Source of the DNA: Proteles cristata cristata
Lineage: Eukaryota > Chordata > Mammalia > Carnivora > Hyaenidae
Assembly: GCA_017311185.1 (NCBI GenBank)
Contig: JAESUZ010003088.1
Coordinates: forward strand, 372,001-436,000
DNA length: 64,000 nucleotides
Reading direction: 5' to 3'
The notes beneath the pieces were generated by a model. It was given only the letters and a program-made list of their open reading frames with translations, had not been told where the DNA came from and searched no databases. A program made the translations under genes and the position numbers. Positions 22,431 to 34,420 of this stretch are shown piece after piece (the stretch's first letter is position 1; every line of letters starts with the position of its first letter).

Positions 22431-22860
22431 AAATGTATTATTTAGCATATTAATACTGATGACATATCCTTATTGGGAAATGTAATCCTTGTAAATACAA
22501 AATGAGCTAATTTGCCCTCTTAAAAGTGTTTTGACTTGAATTGTACTTCATCTAATGTAAATATTGAGATCAGCTCTATTTTAGTTTGCAGTAGCTATAT
22601 ATGTCTTTATTCATCAAATTACTTTAAAGATTTCTCAAACTGCTATGTATATTTCTCTTTAGACTTGAGAAACTATAAATTGGCATTTTGTCCCATTCTG
22701 AGTGTTACTTTTTTAAAAGAGAGTTTAACCATATTGTCATAACTAGAGTTGTTCTTATTTCTATTACCTTATTTTATACTTCTTTTTGTTGTCCCTTGAT
22801 TTTCCTTTGTTATCAGTATTTTCCATACCAACTTTATTTATTTTTAATGATTTAAAGTTC
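22431..22860 (-). mobile_element. Old LINE-1-lineage fragment (endonuclease region)
   Basis: TTGAATTGTACTTCATCTAA, GAGATCAGCTCTATTTTAG and the downstream TTGTTGTCCCTTGATT region match the reversed order of an old L1 ORF2 endonuclease segment. No frame survives. Confidence 0.5.
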
Positions 22861-23519
22861 TATGTCCTATTTTGATTCATCTAGAATTGAACTTTAACTA
22901 CCAAGAATCAAATGACACACATGATTGTTTATATGTATATATCATATATATGTATACATATGGTAGGGAAAATATTACTTTTATTTGTTTTAAACCTTCT
23001 CTATCCCGTCTCTTAGTTTGATTAAATTTATGGCTGAAATCATTTGATTATGTTAATTATTGTAAAAATATTGCTTTTAGCAGGACATATATCACTGAAA
23101 TTAGTTCCATATATAAATGCTTTTGATGTCACCAGAAGCCAATTTGATACCTATTTTTATATTTTCTGATGGTCTGGTTTATTTTTTGGTATAAATTTAA
23201 AACAATATACCATCTGAATGACAAATTGTAAATTTGTAAATATCTGAAAAGATCTTTATGTTGTTAAGTGTAAATATTGAGTCAGAACCCTTTTTTCTAA
23301 TGTTGCAACTCCATGGTCTTTGTAGCATTTACTGTCAACAAAAAGGTCTCATTTTTTATATTTAATTATTTTTTTCTTCTTAATGATGTTAGAATTATTT
23401 AGTTTTCCTTAAAATACATAATTTTTACCAAAGCTTAGGTTTGTTTTCTTTTCATTAAATTTTTCTGACTCATGGTAAGATAATTTGGGTAATTAGATCT
23501 TTCTTATTTGGTAAAGTTT
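22861..23519. other. AT-rich DNA with a short TA repeat
   Basis: No gene or datable repeat. A (TA/TG)n patch lies at about 22,930-22,965. Confidence 0.45.
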
Positions 23520-23536
23520 TCTTCTTTCATATTTTT

Positions 23537-23786
23537 TATTAAAAATTTTTTCATTTTTATTTATTTATTTTTAATTTTTTTAATGTTTTAGTTATTTCTG
23601 AGAGAGAGAGAGAGCAGGAAGAAAGGGAGGGTCAGAGAGAGAGGGAGACCCAGAATCTGAAACAGGCTCCAGGCTCTGAGCTGACTGTCAGCACAGAGAT
23701 GACATGGGGCTCAAACCCACGACCTGTGAGATCATGACCTGAGCCGAAGTCAGACGCTTAACTGACTGAACCACCCAGGCACCCCC
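23537..23786 (-). mobile_element. SINE nested in the tail of a second SINE
   Basis: A complete minus-strand SINE with body GCTCCAGGCTCTGAGCTG. It interrupts the A-rich tail (plus-strand T-run) of the SINE at 23,787-23,982. Bases 23,537 to about 23,572 belong at least partly to that older tail. Confidence 0.9.
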
Positions 23787-23982
23787 ATGTTTATTTATTT
23801 TTTGAGAGAGACAGAGAGTAGGAGCAGGGAAGGGGGAGAGAGAGAGAGAAGGGGACAGAGGATCTGAAGTAGGCTCTGTGCTGACAGCAGAGAGCTTGAT
23901 GCAGGGCTGGAACTCATGGACCGTGAGATCATGACCTGAGCCAAAGGTAGACACTTAACCTACTGAGCCACCGAGGCACCCC
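23787..23982 (-). mobile_element. Host SINE of the nested pair, with 17-bp target duplication
   Basis: Minus-strand SINE of the shorter-body type. TCTTCTTTCATATTTTT at 23,520-23,536 and TCTTCTTTTATATTTTT at 23,983-23,999 flank the whole pair. This SINE therefore arrived first, and the neighbour later inserted into its tail. Confidence 0.92.
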
Positions 23983-24151
23983 TCTTCTTTTATATTTTTG
24001 GTTATTTAATCTGCTCCATTTGTCTTGTTATGCACTGGTTAGATCTTTGTTAGTTTTCTGTCCATAATCTTCACTCTTGTTGATTGAAAAACTTGTCCTC
24101 TTCTTTCCATTCAAAGAGAGCTTCTTAGTCCTGCCTTCTCCATCACAGATT

Positions 24152-24337
24152 CTGTTTGTTTGTTTGTTTAGAGAGGAGAGGGTAGGGGCAGAGAGAGAGG
24201 GAGAGACAGAATCCTAATTTGGCTTCATGCTATAAAGTACAGAGCTGAAAGCAAGGCCTGATCTCAAACTGTGAGATCATGACCTGAGCCAAAATCAAGT
24301 GTTGGTTGCTTAACCGACTGAGCCACCCAGGTGCCCG
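24152..24337 (-). mobile_element. tRNA-Lys-derived carnivore SINE, old copy
   Basis: Minus-strand copy with a (TTTG)n tail. ATCACAGATT at 24,142-24,151 and 24,341-24,350 marks the target duplication. The body is strongly diverged (GGCTTCATGCTATAAAG). Confidence 0.9.
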
Positions 24338-25689
24338 TCTATCACAGATTTTTACTTTTTGCAGGGCTAATTATAATTTTAGCTACATCTGTGTTCATTT
24401 TAAAGCTAGTACTAAATTTGTTTTTGTTTATTTAAAGTCTTATATTTCTCATGCAGCTTTAAAAATATTTTTCCATGGCTCCTAACCCCCGTCTTTATTT
24501 ATTTCAGTCTGTTGTCTCATCTTATCTCTCATTTTACAGATTTCACAGGTTCCTGGTTTTCCTTGAGAATCTAAAGCAGATTCTATTTAAAGCTGACTTG
24601 AATTATTTGCACATATTTTCAAACCTTAGTTCAGAATATTTTATTTTCATATTATTGTTAATTGTTTTGAGGTTAATATTTCTAGGACCAGATGCTATCC
24701 AAAGTTGGAATTTGCTCCAACTGGTAAGGTGTTCTTGATTCCCTCTTAAGTATTGGCATGCTTCTTGGACTTTTCTCTTATATCTTCAGTTGAGGTTCTG
24801 CTAAATGTAAGCTTTTATCACCAGTTCAGAGATTCAATAGATTTAAAGAAGTGAGAAGAAAGTCAGAAGAATAGATTGTGGATTTGTGGTTACTTCTCTG
24901 TACTTGGTGAACCTTACTCTGCCATGGGTCAACTCTTGTTATCTAACTTTGCCTCTCCTCTGTCTTAACTACAGGTGGAATTGTGTTTCTCTTCTTCCAG
25001 ATACTCTTGGATTGGGGACAAGTTGAGCCTAGGAGAAGAGACTCTGCTTCTGAATTTATCCCCTAGAAAGTGTGCTTTTGTCCTTGGACCTTTTTCTCAC
25101 AGTGCTGCTTTGGGAAGACTATTGATTGGTAGCAATAAAAGTGGTTCCAACTAGCAATTTCTTAATCTGTCCTATGAGTAAGTTACCATGGTATTTATCC
25201 CCCAAAATAGGATACTTATGAGAATGGAAAAAGGCTCAGTTATAATTAAGGTGGAACAATGGGTATGAACACAGTCTTAGTCAACTTGGGCATGTGGTCA
25301 TCCTACTTATGACTTACTTCTATCTTTAGCAACTACTCATTCAAACTGAGATTAGTAGGACCTTGTGAAGTTACTCTCTATAACTTCAAGATATCAACCT
25401 AATAATTTCTAATAACAGTAATAACAGTGGCAGCAATACATATCCATTTATTGAGTACTTGCTATTATAATTTTTTTCAGGATTCCACAAGGAAAATTCA
25501 AATCTACATATACATTCTGAACACTTTTCTTTTCAAATTCCTAGGAAACTTCCACCACTGGTCCCTAATTTTTGAGGTTTATTGGAATTCTTAGAGAGGA
25601 GAAGACAGAGTCCCCTGATTGTCTCTTCCTTGACTCTTTTACCCTCTCCACTTCACCTTCATTCTGCACAGATGTCCTGTGGTCAGCTC
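24338..25689. other. Unique or very old DNA, no gene seen
   Basis: The open frame at 24,475-24,738 (plus strand) has no family signature. No carnivore SINE occurs from here to 35.27 kb. Confidence 0.45.
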
Positions 25690-25790
25690 ACTTGTGTATC
25701 TTTCATTCTCAAATAGGTGGTTATACTCCTTGAGAGGAAGAACCTTTTTTAAGTCTTGGGCATCCCTCATAGGTTCCAACTTGGTGTCCT
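25690..25790 (+). mobile_element. Possible L2 3' fragment
   Basis: ACTCCTTGAGAGGAAGAACC resembles the L2 block CTCCTTGAGGGCAGGGACT, followed by a degraded GTCTTGGGCATCCCTCATAG region. Confidence 0.35.
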
Positions 25791-26594
25791 CCCCTGCACT
25801 GCCTCGTGCTAAATTTTTCCTGAACGGTGTCTATAATTCTGTAGGTGGATATAAGTTGTCTTAGAACATTTTTAACCTTTCTTGTCTTAGTAGCCATTAC
25901 AACTTAACTTCTGATCCAAGATTGCTGTTATAGTTGGAGTTTATTCAAATTTTAATTCCATATTTCATCTCAAAAAGTAGATGGCTTTGGTTATACATTT
26001 TTTGTTTCCTTAACTAAAGTGAAATTCTAAGTATCTTAAAACAAACTCTAAATCTGAATCAAGTATACGTGATGACATAACTTCATATAATAGGGATTAA
26101 TCTTGAATAGCTGAATTACAAGCTGAGAAGAGCTATTCAGTTATTATTAGGCCATCTAGACGTACTTAGCAATCCATTAATTTGATGAATGCCCAGATCT
26201 GTCTTCCTTGCTTTCTTTTGTGTGTGTGTGCAATTAAAATTTGATTGATGATTAAATTATGTTATATTGATTAAAGTTTCTACTTGAAAAGGAAGTTTAA
26301 AGTTTTTAGCTATTTCTTTATGAGAGGAAGGATGTGCATATGTTATTTGTCTCACCTTAAAGATGGAAATTGGGAAGCAGAATTTTAAAAGACTTAACAA
26401 GTCTTGACCTCTATAATTGATTTTGATCTGAGAACTAGAGAAAAATCCAGTACTCCCAGTTCAGCACACCATTTATTTAGGCTTTACCCAATAAGAGTTT
26501 CACCTATTGTTTGTGTACTGATCAGAATTGGTCTGATTATGTGTAATTACATTTCTTCACTGGAAGAGAGAAGAAAAGCAGAAGGAAGATAGTC
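25791..26594. other. Unique AT-rich DNA
   Basis: No gene, promoter or repeat that I can name. Confidence 0.45.
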
Positions 26595-26740
26595 ACTTCT
26601 TTTGCAGGTTATAAGTTCCTAGAGGACAATAAAGCAATCTTAAACTTCTCTGCCTTCTTTCTTCCACTTCCTTAGAACCTAACACAATTCCTTGGGCATG
26701 GCCCATACTTACTATGAATTTGTTAAGCTGAACTGAATTT
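26595..26740 (+). mobile_element. L2 3' fragment
   Basis: AAGTTCCTAGAGGACAATAA, then CCTTAGAACCTAACACAATT and TTGGGCATGGCCCATACT follow the L2 3' end order (block with 'CTCCTTGAGGGCAG', 'CACCTAGCACAGTGCC', 'GGCACATAGTAGG'). Confidence 0.5.
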
Positions 26741-27654
26741 TAATTATTTATTTTAGCAGATGTGGGACATACTGTTTGTAAGAATGATGAAGCAGTGTCT
26801 CATCCCAAGAGCTTTCTTATTTCAGATGGTGCTTATGCTTACCTTTTTCTTTTTCACAAAACCATCACGCTTAATTTTAGGATTTCCTCTGATGCAAGCA
26901 GAAAAAAAAATCACATTACTATCTACTTTCAAGTCAAGTGCATGTCCTTTTTTCTCTTAAGCTATATAACTTTCTGAATCCAGTTTTCTGAAAGGATACA
27001 TTGATAATGGAATATTTTCTGGAGGGTTTTGTTCAACTAACATTTCTGTTGTAAAGTTCTTACCTAAAACCATTATCTTACTTGGGCCTTTGTTTTCTCT
27101 TTCTCTTATTGTGAAGGTCTTAGAATTGTATTTCCATGCTAACACAACGACAGCATCACTTTTGCTCTTTCAAATATCTGGAATATCTTAGTTACCACAT
27201 ATAAAGGAAAGTGTAAGGCCTTTCTAGGGTAATTTTTAACATTTCTATAAAGAAAAAAGATGCAGGTAAAAATTAGGGTGGATCATCTGTAGTCAAGTTT
27301 TGCATTGGATTAGGTTTTTAGACTTGGGGAGTAAGGTTTTGTATGAACCTGGTGCCAGCTGCATAGTTACTCAGGTCTATTCATGTAAGATTCCCTTCCT
27401 GAGAAACATCCTACAATAAGGTGACAGAAAACTAGTTTGCAGATATTGTACTGCTGTCCTTAGGCAATTTGCACTGTGTGTTTTAAATTCTCTAAACAAA
27501 TCAGGATTAGGGATGATGATGGTGGTGGTGGTGGTGGTGGTATTATTTTGGCTATGTAAAAACTATGTACAATTCTTTTTCTGCATTGCATGTCATTTCT
27601 TCTGATGGGTATAAATATGTTACTTTGAAAAGTCTCCAAAAATGATGCATTATA
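26741..27654. other. Unique DNA with a trinucleotide repeat
   Basis: No gene recognised. A (GGT)7 microsatellite preceded by (GAT) units lies at 27,511-27,541. Confidence 0.5.
27511..27541. repeat. (GAT)n(GGT)n microsatellite
   Basis: Three GAT units run into seven perfect GGT units. Likely length-variable. Confidence 0.9.
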
Positions 27655-27835
27655 AGGTAAGGACCACAGGTCTTACAATCAGAAGCTTGACTTTATATGT
27701 GGAACCTGTGGAGTTTTTGGCAAGGTTTGATCTCTGTCAGTCTCTCTTCCCATCTACCAGAAAGGTTTAATAATGTACAGCTCACAAGATTATTGTAAGA
27801 AAAAAAATGAACAGTGAAATCATGCATGGTAAAAT
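27655..27835 (+). mobile_element. MIR SINE
   Basis: Blocks in MIR order: the TTGGCAAGGTTTGATCTCTG region, CTTCCCATCTACCAGAAAGG (CTCATCTGTAAAATGG core), TAATAATGTACAGCTCACAA and GATTATTGTAAGA. Confidence 0.6.
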
Positions 27836-28689
27836 ACAAACAAAAAATGCTGGATACACTAGAATGTTCTGCAGATATGGACATTCATTTTCATGCTATT
27901 ATTATACTCTTCCTTAGGTTTAAGGCCTCCACTTTTCCTCATTTCTATTGGTTTGGACTATACTTACTGCTATTATGACTCAGAAACAAATCCAGGAAAT
28001 AGTGATCTATTAGACTGATCCTAAGTTCTTTGAGATTTGAGATTCCCTCATCCCTGAGGTATAGTTAGTGACAATTGTATGAATAAAATGTGCCCATGAG
28101 TATACCCTTGTCCCAGATCAGATCCATCCTTCTTTGTTTTTCTCATGGTATTTTTGCAAGCCAGCGTAAATGACCCAAGGGTATGATTTCTCCTTGAAGT
28201 CCATCGGACATAAGACACAAGGAATATAACCCAGGGCCATGGCCTTGTGCCCACTCTATTAGACTTCCTCACACCCACACTGGACTGGGGTTTTTAATAA
28301 AAGATGCAGGGATCTTTACACATTTGCTTTACTAAGCTGACTTCCTAGAGAAAAGCCATCCATGCCTCCTGACAATTGAAGTTGAGAAGAGTTGATTCTC
28401 GATGGCATTTCTATAAGGTTCTGGTAGGTGGAAATCAAGATCCAACTTCAACTTTCTCCCCTTTGTTTATGCAATCAAAGCAGCCTCCCTACATTTTCAG
28501 TCCAGCCAGTGTTTTACAGTTTTTACCAATTTGCAAGTGGTAACTATATTTTAAACAAATATTCCTGGCCCACCGTGAAGACTCTTATTTCTATGCTCTG
28601 TGAGGTGAGACTGACTTTGTTTGGCATGACTATTGAAAATATGAGATTACAATAAATTTCGTGTCATAGTCTCTTGGTCGTAAATGGTC
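27836..28689. other. Unique DNA, no gene seen
   Basis: Open frames at 28,048-28,278 (minus) and 28,428-28,655 (plus) carry no known signature. Confidence 0.45.
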
Positions 28690-28765
28690 CTTTCCCAAAC
28701 AGTGTACTCATGGCTTATAGTAGGCACTCAATAAATGTCTACTAAATGAATACATGGATGAGTAA
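28690..28765 (+). mobile_element. L2 terminal fragment
   Basis: TAGTAGGCACTCAATAAATG followed by an ACTAAATGAATAC block is the L2 3' terminus. Confidence 0.5.
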
Positions 28766-28797
28766 GTTATGACTGGAGCTGATTTACACATTTTGGG

Positions 28798-28855
28798 GAG
28801 AGTGGTTGCTATATCTTCCTTCTGGAGAGAGTGGTTGCTATATCTTCCTTCTGGA
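28798..28855. repeat. Perfect tandem duplication of 29 bp (two copies)
   Basis: Two adjacent identical 29-base units, each starting GAGAGTGGTTGCTATATC, at 28,798-28,826 and 28,827-28,855. Perfect identity in otherwise unique DNA suggests a recent duplication or an assembly artefact. Confidence 0.95.
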
Positions 28856-31800
28856 GAAGCATCTTCCAGCTAATCAGTCTCTGCATTTTCTTTACTTGTT
28901 TCTACTTCTGCAGGCAATATGGTGTCCTGTTTGCATACTCGTTGCCCCAGTACCCTATCATATGCAGGGCCCTCAGCAGAAGAGATTGCAGTCCAGCCTC
29001 CAGAGGCAATATCGAAGGAGCACTGTTTGCGTGTGTTCTGAAGATGGAAATGATTATCATAAAAGACGTAAGAAGGATTATGTCAGGAATTCTCTCCAGA
29101 TCTGCACATTTAGCAAACCATCCTGTTTTGCATTACAGAATCACATTATGTTCTGCAGCTCCTCTGTGGCTGTTTGGTGTTGGTCATGGATTTGTGAGAG
29201 ATTGGGGTCAAAGTCAGCAATGTTTACAAACACAGGAGGAATGTCAGCAAGAGATGGCCAAATCCAAATATGATCTTTATGACTCTCTAAGTGGCTAGTC
29301 ATTTGACCTATAAACAGAAAGCATGGTTTCTGGCTAGGCAAGGTGTTCCCTACACTCAGAGCTTTAAATAGTGTAACCAAATCAAATCATTCATCAGCAC
29401 TTCAAGTGCTGCCAAGCTGGCCCCTTCCTGATGCCAGGGTTTCTGCCTAATACATGGTATACTTTTCTAAGAGAACCACAGGAGCCTGAAAACATCTTTG
29501 AGTTCATGATGAATTAAGAGCCTGGAAAGCAATGCAGGCCAATTGAACTGGGCTAGTGGGGTTTTCACACAGCTTCAGCTTTGAGAGCCAGTGATCAGTA
29601 AAAAGCAGACAATGTTATTCAGAAGCAGATGGCAGATCTTGATAATTCAGTTCCTTTCTGAGGGTGTCATATTCAGGTAGATTTCACTGTTGGATTCTCT
29701 TCTCGTCTCCAGACAAGGAGCACCTCTTCTGATTCATATGTGGAAGTTGTGTGACAATTACCACTTGCCAATTGGAGCAAGTTCAGAAGGCACGAGACAG
29801 GTCTTGTTGGGAGTTAGGGATGGAACTGAGTGCCTTTCATCTTAGAATTGGCCAAAAAGTAGTTTGAGGATGAGTCTGTGGCTCTCAAAGTCTGTGGGGA
29901 ATTACGGAGATGCTATCATGCCTATCCTCAAAGAAGCACGATGTCCTTTACAACAGCTTTATTGAGATCACTTCTGCAGTTTCTGATCTGAGTTTTATTT
30001 TAGAATCTGGAAGGGGGAGCCCAAGGAGAGATCTCAATTACATTGCATGCTTCCTGTCTCCTTTCCAAAAAGGAATAAAGTGCAATAGTTTTGGCATTAA
30101 AGAACTGAATTTAGAGTAACATGACTGTAATTCAACCTCTGTAGCACCACTAAAAAGTTAAAGTAAGATTCCCATTGGGCAGAAGACTGACATAGATGTG
30201 ACCCTGGACAAAAAGCTTCTGGAGCAATCCACATCTTTTACAGGGTCCTGAGACCTGTGTTCAAGCTGGGGTCTAAGTTTCATGATTTGAAACTTGGAGG
30301 TGAATGTCCTATAGCTGGATGCACGTGGTTGAATCAACTGGTGCCACCCAAAGATGTTTCCATAAAGGTTTGGTTAGTATTCTGGCTTAGCTCTAAGCCC
30401 TTTCTGACTGCTTCTGACAGTTGCTACTAATGGGGAAGGGAGGCAGAGGGAGAGAAGCAGAGTGCCTGAGAAGAAAGGAGAACATAGCAGCTGTATCCTG
30501 GAATAAGGGTGGATTCAGTCTGAAGACTGTAGCAATTATATTCCACTCTTTTCCATGTGGATTGTTGTATCACTTTGATTCAAGCCAAAAGAAAAAAAAA
30601 ATCAAGGAATGGAATAAAATTACTGCATGCAAAAGTTTCCGACTTGGGGAAGGAAAAGACCAGATCAACATGTACTTCAGAAAGTCATTCCTGGACAGGC
30701 AGGGATGTGATAAGATCCAAGTCACAGAGATCATGGAGAGTGCACCAGTGACTTAGGAAACAGTTGTATTTTATGGGGTCCCTGGGAAAGAACCCATAGA
30801 GAAATAATTAGTTGAGACCTTGGGAGTGGGAAGAAGAGTTAGCACAGTGTGATTTAGCTCTCAGAGTTCACATTTCTCTGCCTCTTTTCTCTTGAAAAGT
30901 TGCACAACCCCCAATGGTTTCTCTCTTGGAGCAGTTTCTCAGCCTTTCTGGGTACCGACCACAGGGGAGCAGGAGACCTTTATGTCCCTGCTTTCATCAG
31001 CAGGTGAAGATGCCCACATTGGAGTAAGAAGTGCCTTTATTGTCCATCCCAAAGCCCTTGAGAGGCGATATTCAAATATAAAAATTAATGGAAATCCCAA
31101 CAAAGTTTTCTCTGAAGACTTCTTGGTGTTGCCAACAGAGCTTGGAAACTCCACCTGATGGGGGCCATGGTGATGGGTCTTGCCGAAGAATAACACATAT
31201 GCAGCAGGATTCTTGGAGAGAGGCACAAATAAGAAATAGGAGATGGACAAAGTGGTGTTAAAACCACTGCTGAGTCATACATTTAGGTTGACATTTTAGC
31301 TATTTTTAGTGGTTTGGGGGTTGGAAAAATGTTTGGTATTTGTAAATAATGTTTTTGAATTCTAACCATTTTCAAGTCATTTTTATTGTACTACAGAGTA
31401 GGTCCTAAAACGTCTATATTATATTTCACTAACTCAAGTACCTGAAATAACTGCGGTGGGTGAAGCTTACACTCTCAAATCCCCAAGAAGCTATATTTGA
31501 GAATTTTTCTCTTCCTAGTTATTACAACTAATTTTCCCGTCAAATCCTAGTGGGCTGCTTTGAACCAGTCTAACGCTCTGAAGACAGAAATGTATTTTAA
31601 CTCATTCACGCTGGTGCTAATCTCCTCAGTGATTTATGAGGTCTTTAAAGCTTTAATTCTCTGTTAGGAGTCTTCCTTGGTAGCAAGTTGACAGTTTAAA
31701 TTAGTGTTTAGACATGGCTTTCATAATGTCAGTTTTGTTTTGTCTCAGCAGCGTCTTGGAATTCCTTCCATTGTACCTCAAGTGACTCATGGCAATAAAT

Positions 31801-33339
31801 GACTCCCTTCTCTTTTGTTCTTAATCAAGGAAGAATGGAATGAACCACATAATGTTTGTAAAAGAGCAACTTTAATTAGTTCTCGGCTGTAGCCAGAGAT
31901 ACTTGTCCTTTTAGCATATAAATGTAGGACTACGCGATGCGTTCAGGTGGACAAATACTATTCTCCTAAAAAATCTCCTGCAGTCCCCTTTCAAAAAATG
32001 AAGGACAATTACAGTAGCAACATTCTAAGGCATTCTCTTCAAACTGGCAAGGGAGAGACTTCAAGTAGTTTCCAAGGGTTTGGGATGAATTTTTGGAATG
32101 GAAATGAAGAAACCACCGAATGAAAGAAGGTCTCCTGAAAGGGGTTTCCTTGCTCACCCTAAGGCCTTCCTATCCTTTGGGGAATAGTGCCAACATATAC
32201 CCAAAGCTAGGGATGCCTTGCCTGCCAAGATGTCAAATTATCTTCCTGAGTTTTGAATCTATGGGTAAACCCCGGATCCTTGGGGGTCCGAGTTTGTTTA
32301 CTCTCAACAGCGTTTGGCTTCCTAAGAAAAATGGTGAAAGAAAGTATAAAATTCCATTTTTTAAAAAAACCCTCAAGTATTCTTGGACATCAAACAACTC
32401 TTACAACACAGTCCTTTGATGAGTTCAGTGTAAATGAATCAGAAACATATGGATAGTGTTTATGCTCAAATGCACATGTAGTTAAAAATTCTGAGGGAAA
32501 TTAGTTTAGTGAGCTATGTTTGGGTCATTTCCAGCATCCACGAATTTGGAAAATCACTTCTCATGAGTAAAGATGTGGAAGAAATGGTTGAGCACCCCTT
32601 GAACTGAAAAATGGGCACGTTCAGCAGCCCATGCTGTGCTGTGTATCATAAACACAGTAGCAGAGGGCACAAATCTTGGGAAAGCTCCAGGCCAGCAAGA
32701 ATTGGGGCTACTGATGTGGTAACAGTTTCTGTATCTCATTACCAGCTGTCAGTACCTGTGCAAGAAAGTTCCATGCTTAGCAAACATGGCCTACCAACTT
32801 CTTTCTATTAGTATACAGACTTTGGATACATTTTGTAAATCCTACTTTGTGCATAGGTCATTGGAACCCATTGGCTATGTGGCCCTCCCTCTCTTTGGTA
32901 CAACCAGTGCTTTCCTTTCACTTTGATGAGCATAGAAACAACTAATCATGCTACAAATGTGGGAAATGGTCCATGGTTTCTGGTTATACCAAAGGAACAT
33001 CCATGAACTTTAAAAATATCCCCATTTAGATATAATGTGGCCCTAAAGGCTTCAAATTTCTCATACCTAGCAGGACCAAAAAAGAATTTTGTGTTACATC
33101 ACTTTAACCCAAGTGAGTGTCATTGTTTATTGAGGACAAAGGAACAAAGTACAGAGACTACTGTATCTTGACACAACTGATTTCTTTATTTTTTGGACCT
33201 GTCTCATGGGTTAGGCCTGGATTGTCGATTATTGCTTCAGTGGCCCTGACGGTGACAAGGTGCTCTCTCTGAGAATGATGGAAATCTCCTTGGTGTATCT
33301 TAACGTCCAATCACAGAGGTGCTAATGATGTCATTTCAT
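28856..33339. other. 4.5-kb stretch nearly free of recognisable repeats
   Basis: Apart from the exon-like segment near its start I recognise no SINE, LINE, LTR or DNA element. Open frames up to about 110 codons (30,421-30,756 plus; 30,939-31,250 minus) have no signature. A CpG-retaining patch with ACGCGATGCGT sits at 31,932-31,942. Confidence 0.5.
28914..29067 (+). other. Exon-like segment (candidate)
   Basis: It follows a strong pyrimidine tract and acceptor (TTTCTACTTCTGCAG) and ends at AAAGAC|GTAAGA, a usable donor. Two reading frames remain open across it, within 155-codon frames at 28,806-29,273 and 28,831-29,298. The predicted proteins show no domain I recognise. Could be a lncRNA exon or chance. 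Confidence 0.22.
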
Positions 33340-33620
33340 TTTAATATATTTGCTAAAAGTCCTGAGTATCTATTACTATGTGAATAACACAGCACAAGAT
33401 GCTGAGGGTAATGCAAAAATGTAAATAACATAAGACCTGTGCCTTCAAAGAACCTACAACAGAAGTTACAGAATGCACTTGATGAAACAATAGCAGTAGA
33501 GAGGTCACAGTTAAATGATATTTCATTGCTAAACCAGTGACATAAACCATTGTTGAGGAATTTAAGGTGGACCTAGACCATGTGGGGTAGTGAAAGTTCG
33601 TGTGATATTTGAACATTGCT
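33340..33620 (-). mobile_element. L2 fragment
   Basis: Reverse-strand L2 pattern on the plus strand: TGAGTATCTATTACTATGTG, AGATGCTGAGGGTAATGCAA, AACATAAGACCTGTGCCTTC, AAAGAACCTACAACAG (compare TTATTGAGCACCTACTATGTG, GACACAGTCCCTGCC, AGGAGCTCACAG). Confidence 0.6.
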
Positions 33621-33719
33621 GGAAATGTAACAAAATGGAGAACATTATGTTTGCTAGATCCCTTATAAGAAGAGCACGGTGTGTGGTTGAAATACTCTGA
33701 TAAGCTTTTTAGCTTGAGG

Positions 33720-33970
33720 ACATAGAGGGAGAGTTAAAAATCCCAGCTCTACCATGAGCTACTTGTGTGACTCTGTCCAAATCACTTATTCTTAGCTGGC
33801 ATTCTCATCATTGGGATGGTAATTAATATTAAGATAGGGATTCATATCTTTCTATCTACCTATCATTTATTCATTCAGTAGCTCATTAAGAGATTATGAT
33901 GTGCCAGGCATGATGAAGGAAAGTGAACAGTGGTGCTGTACCTGGCACATGGTAGCTTTGGTAGACGCGG
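33720..33970 (+). mobile_element. MIR SINE, possibly interrupted by a short L2 piece
   Basis: MIR blocks: CCCAGCTCTACCATGAGCTA, TTGTGTGACTCTGTCCAAAT, then CATCATTGGGATGGTAAT. An ATTTATTCATTCAGTAG segment near 33,865 looks like an L2 start before the closing GTACCTGGCACATGGTAG. Confidence 0.6.
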
Positions 33971-34229
33971 TAGGCTTGTGTAGGATTTAAATGGGGGAGG
34001 AAAAAAAAGTAAGTTGATTTTAAACTACGTAATTTTTACTTTGGTTCATGTAATTATTTACACAGTTATTGCCTAAAATGTTTTAAAAACCAAATGCCAG
34101 ACAGATATCTTTCTCTTCCATCATATAAACTCAAACCCTACTTTCTTTTACTCTTTTTTTTTTCTCTTCTCTCTCAGACCTTTGTCTGGAATAGAAGTAC
34201 ACAGTACTGCTAGTTATAATAGCTTTGTT
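33971..34229. other. Unique AT-rich DNA
   Basis: Nothing recognised. Confidence 0.4.
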
Positions 34230-34420
34230 TTCACTCACAAGCTTTGTTCTGTCCTGCAAACACAGTTGGTATAAATATAGCTTTATAGGATGTGTACTCA
34301 CTCTTCTTTTTGCTGCTCTGCCCTCGATTCCGTATGACCTTGGGAATGCACATCTCTCTATGTGTCAATGTCTTCATCTGTAGACTAATAATACCGACTA
34401 GTACATAAAGCACTCAGAGA
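34230..34420 (+). mobile_element. MIR SINE, diverged
   Basis: ATGACCTTGGGAATGCAC, then TGTCTTCATCTGTAGACTAA and ATAATACCGACTAG follow the MIR middle region. The ends are unclear. Confidence 0.55.

Noticed and set aside
28831..29298. 155-codon plus-strand frame as an intact gene
   Set aside because: Two frames are equally open, the starts come from a 29-bp duplication, and no domain is visible. Kept only as an exon-like observation.
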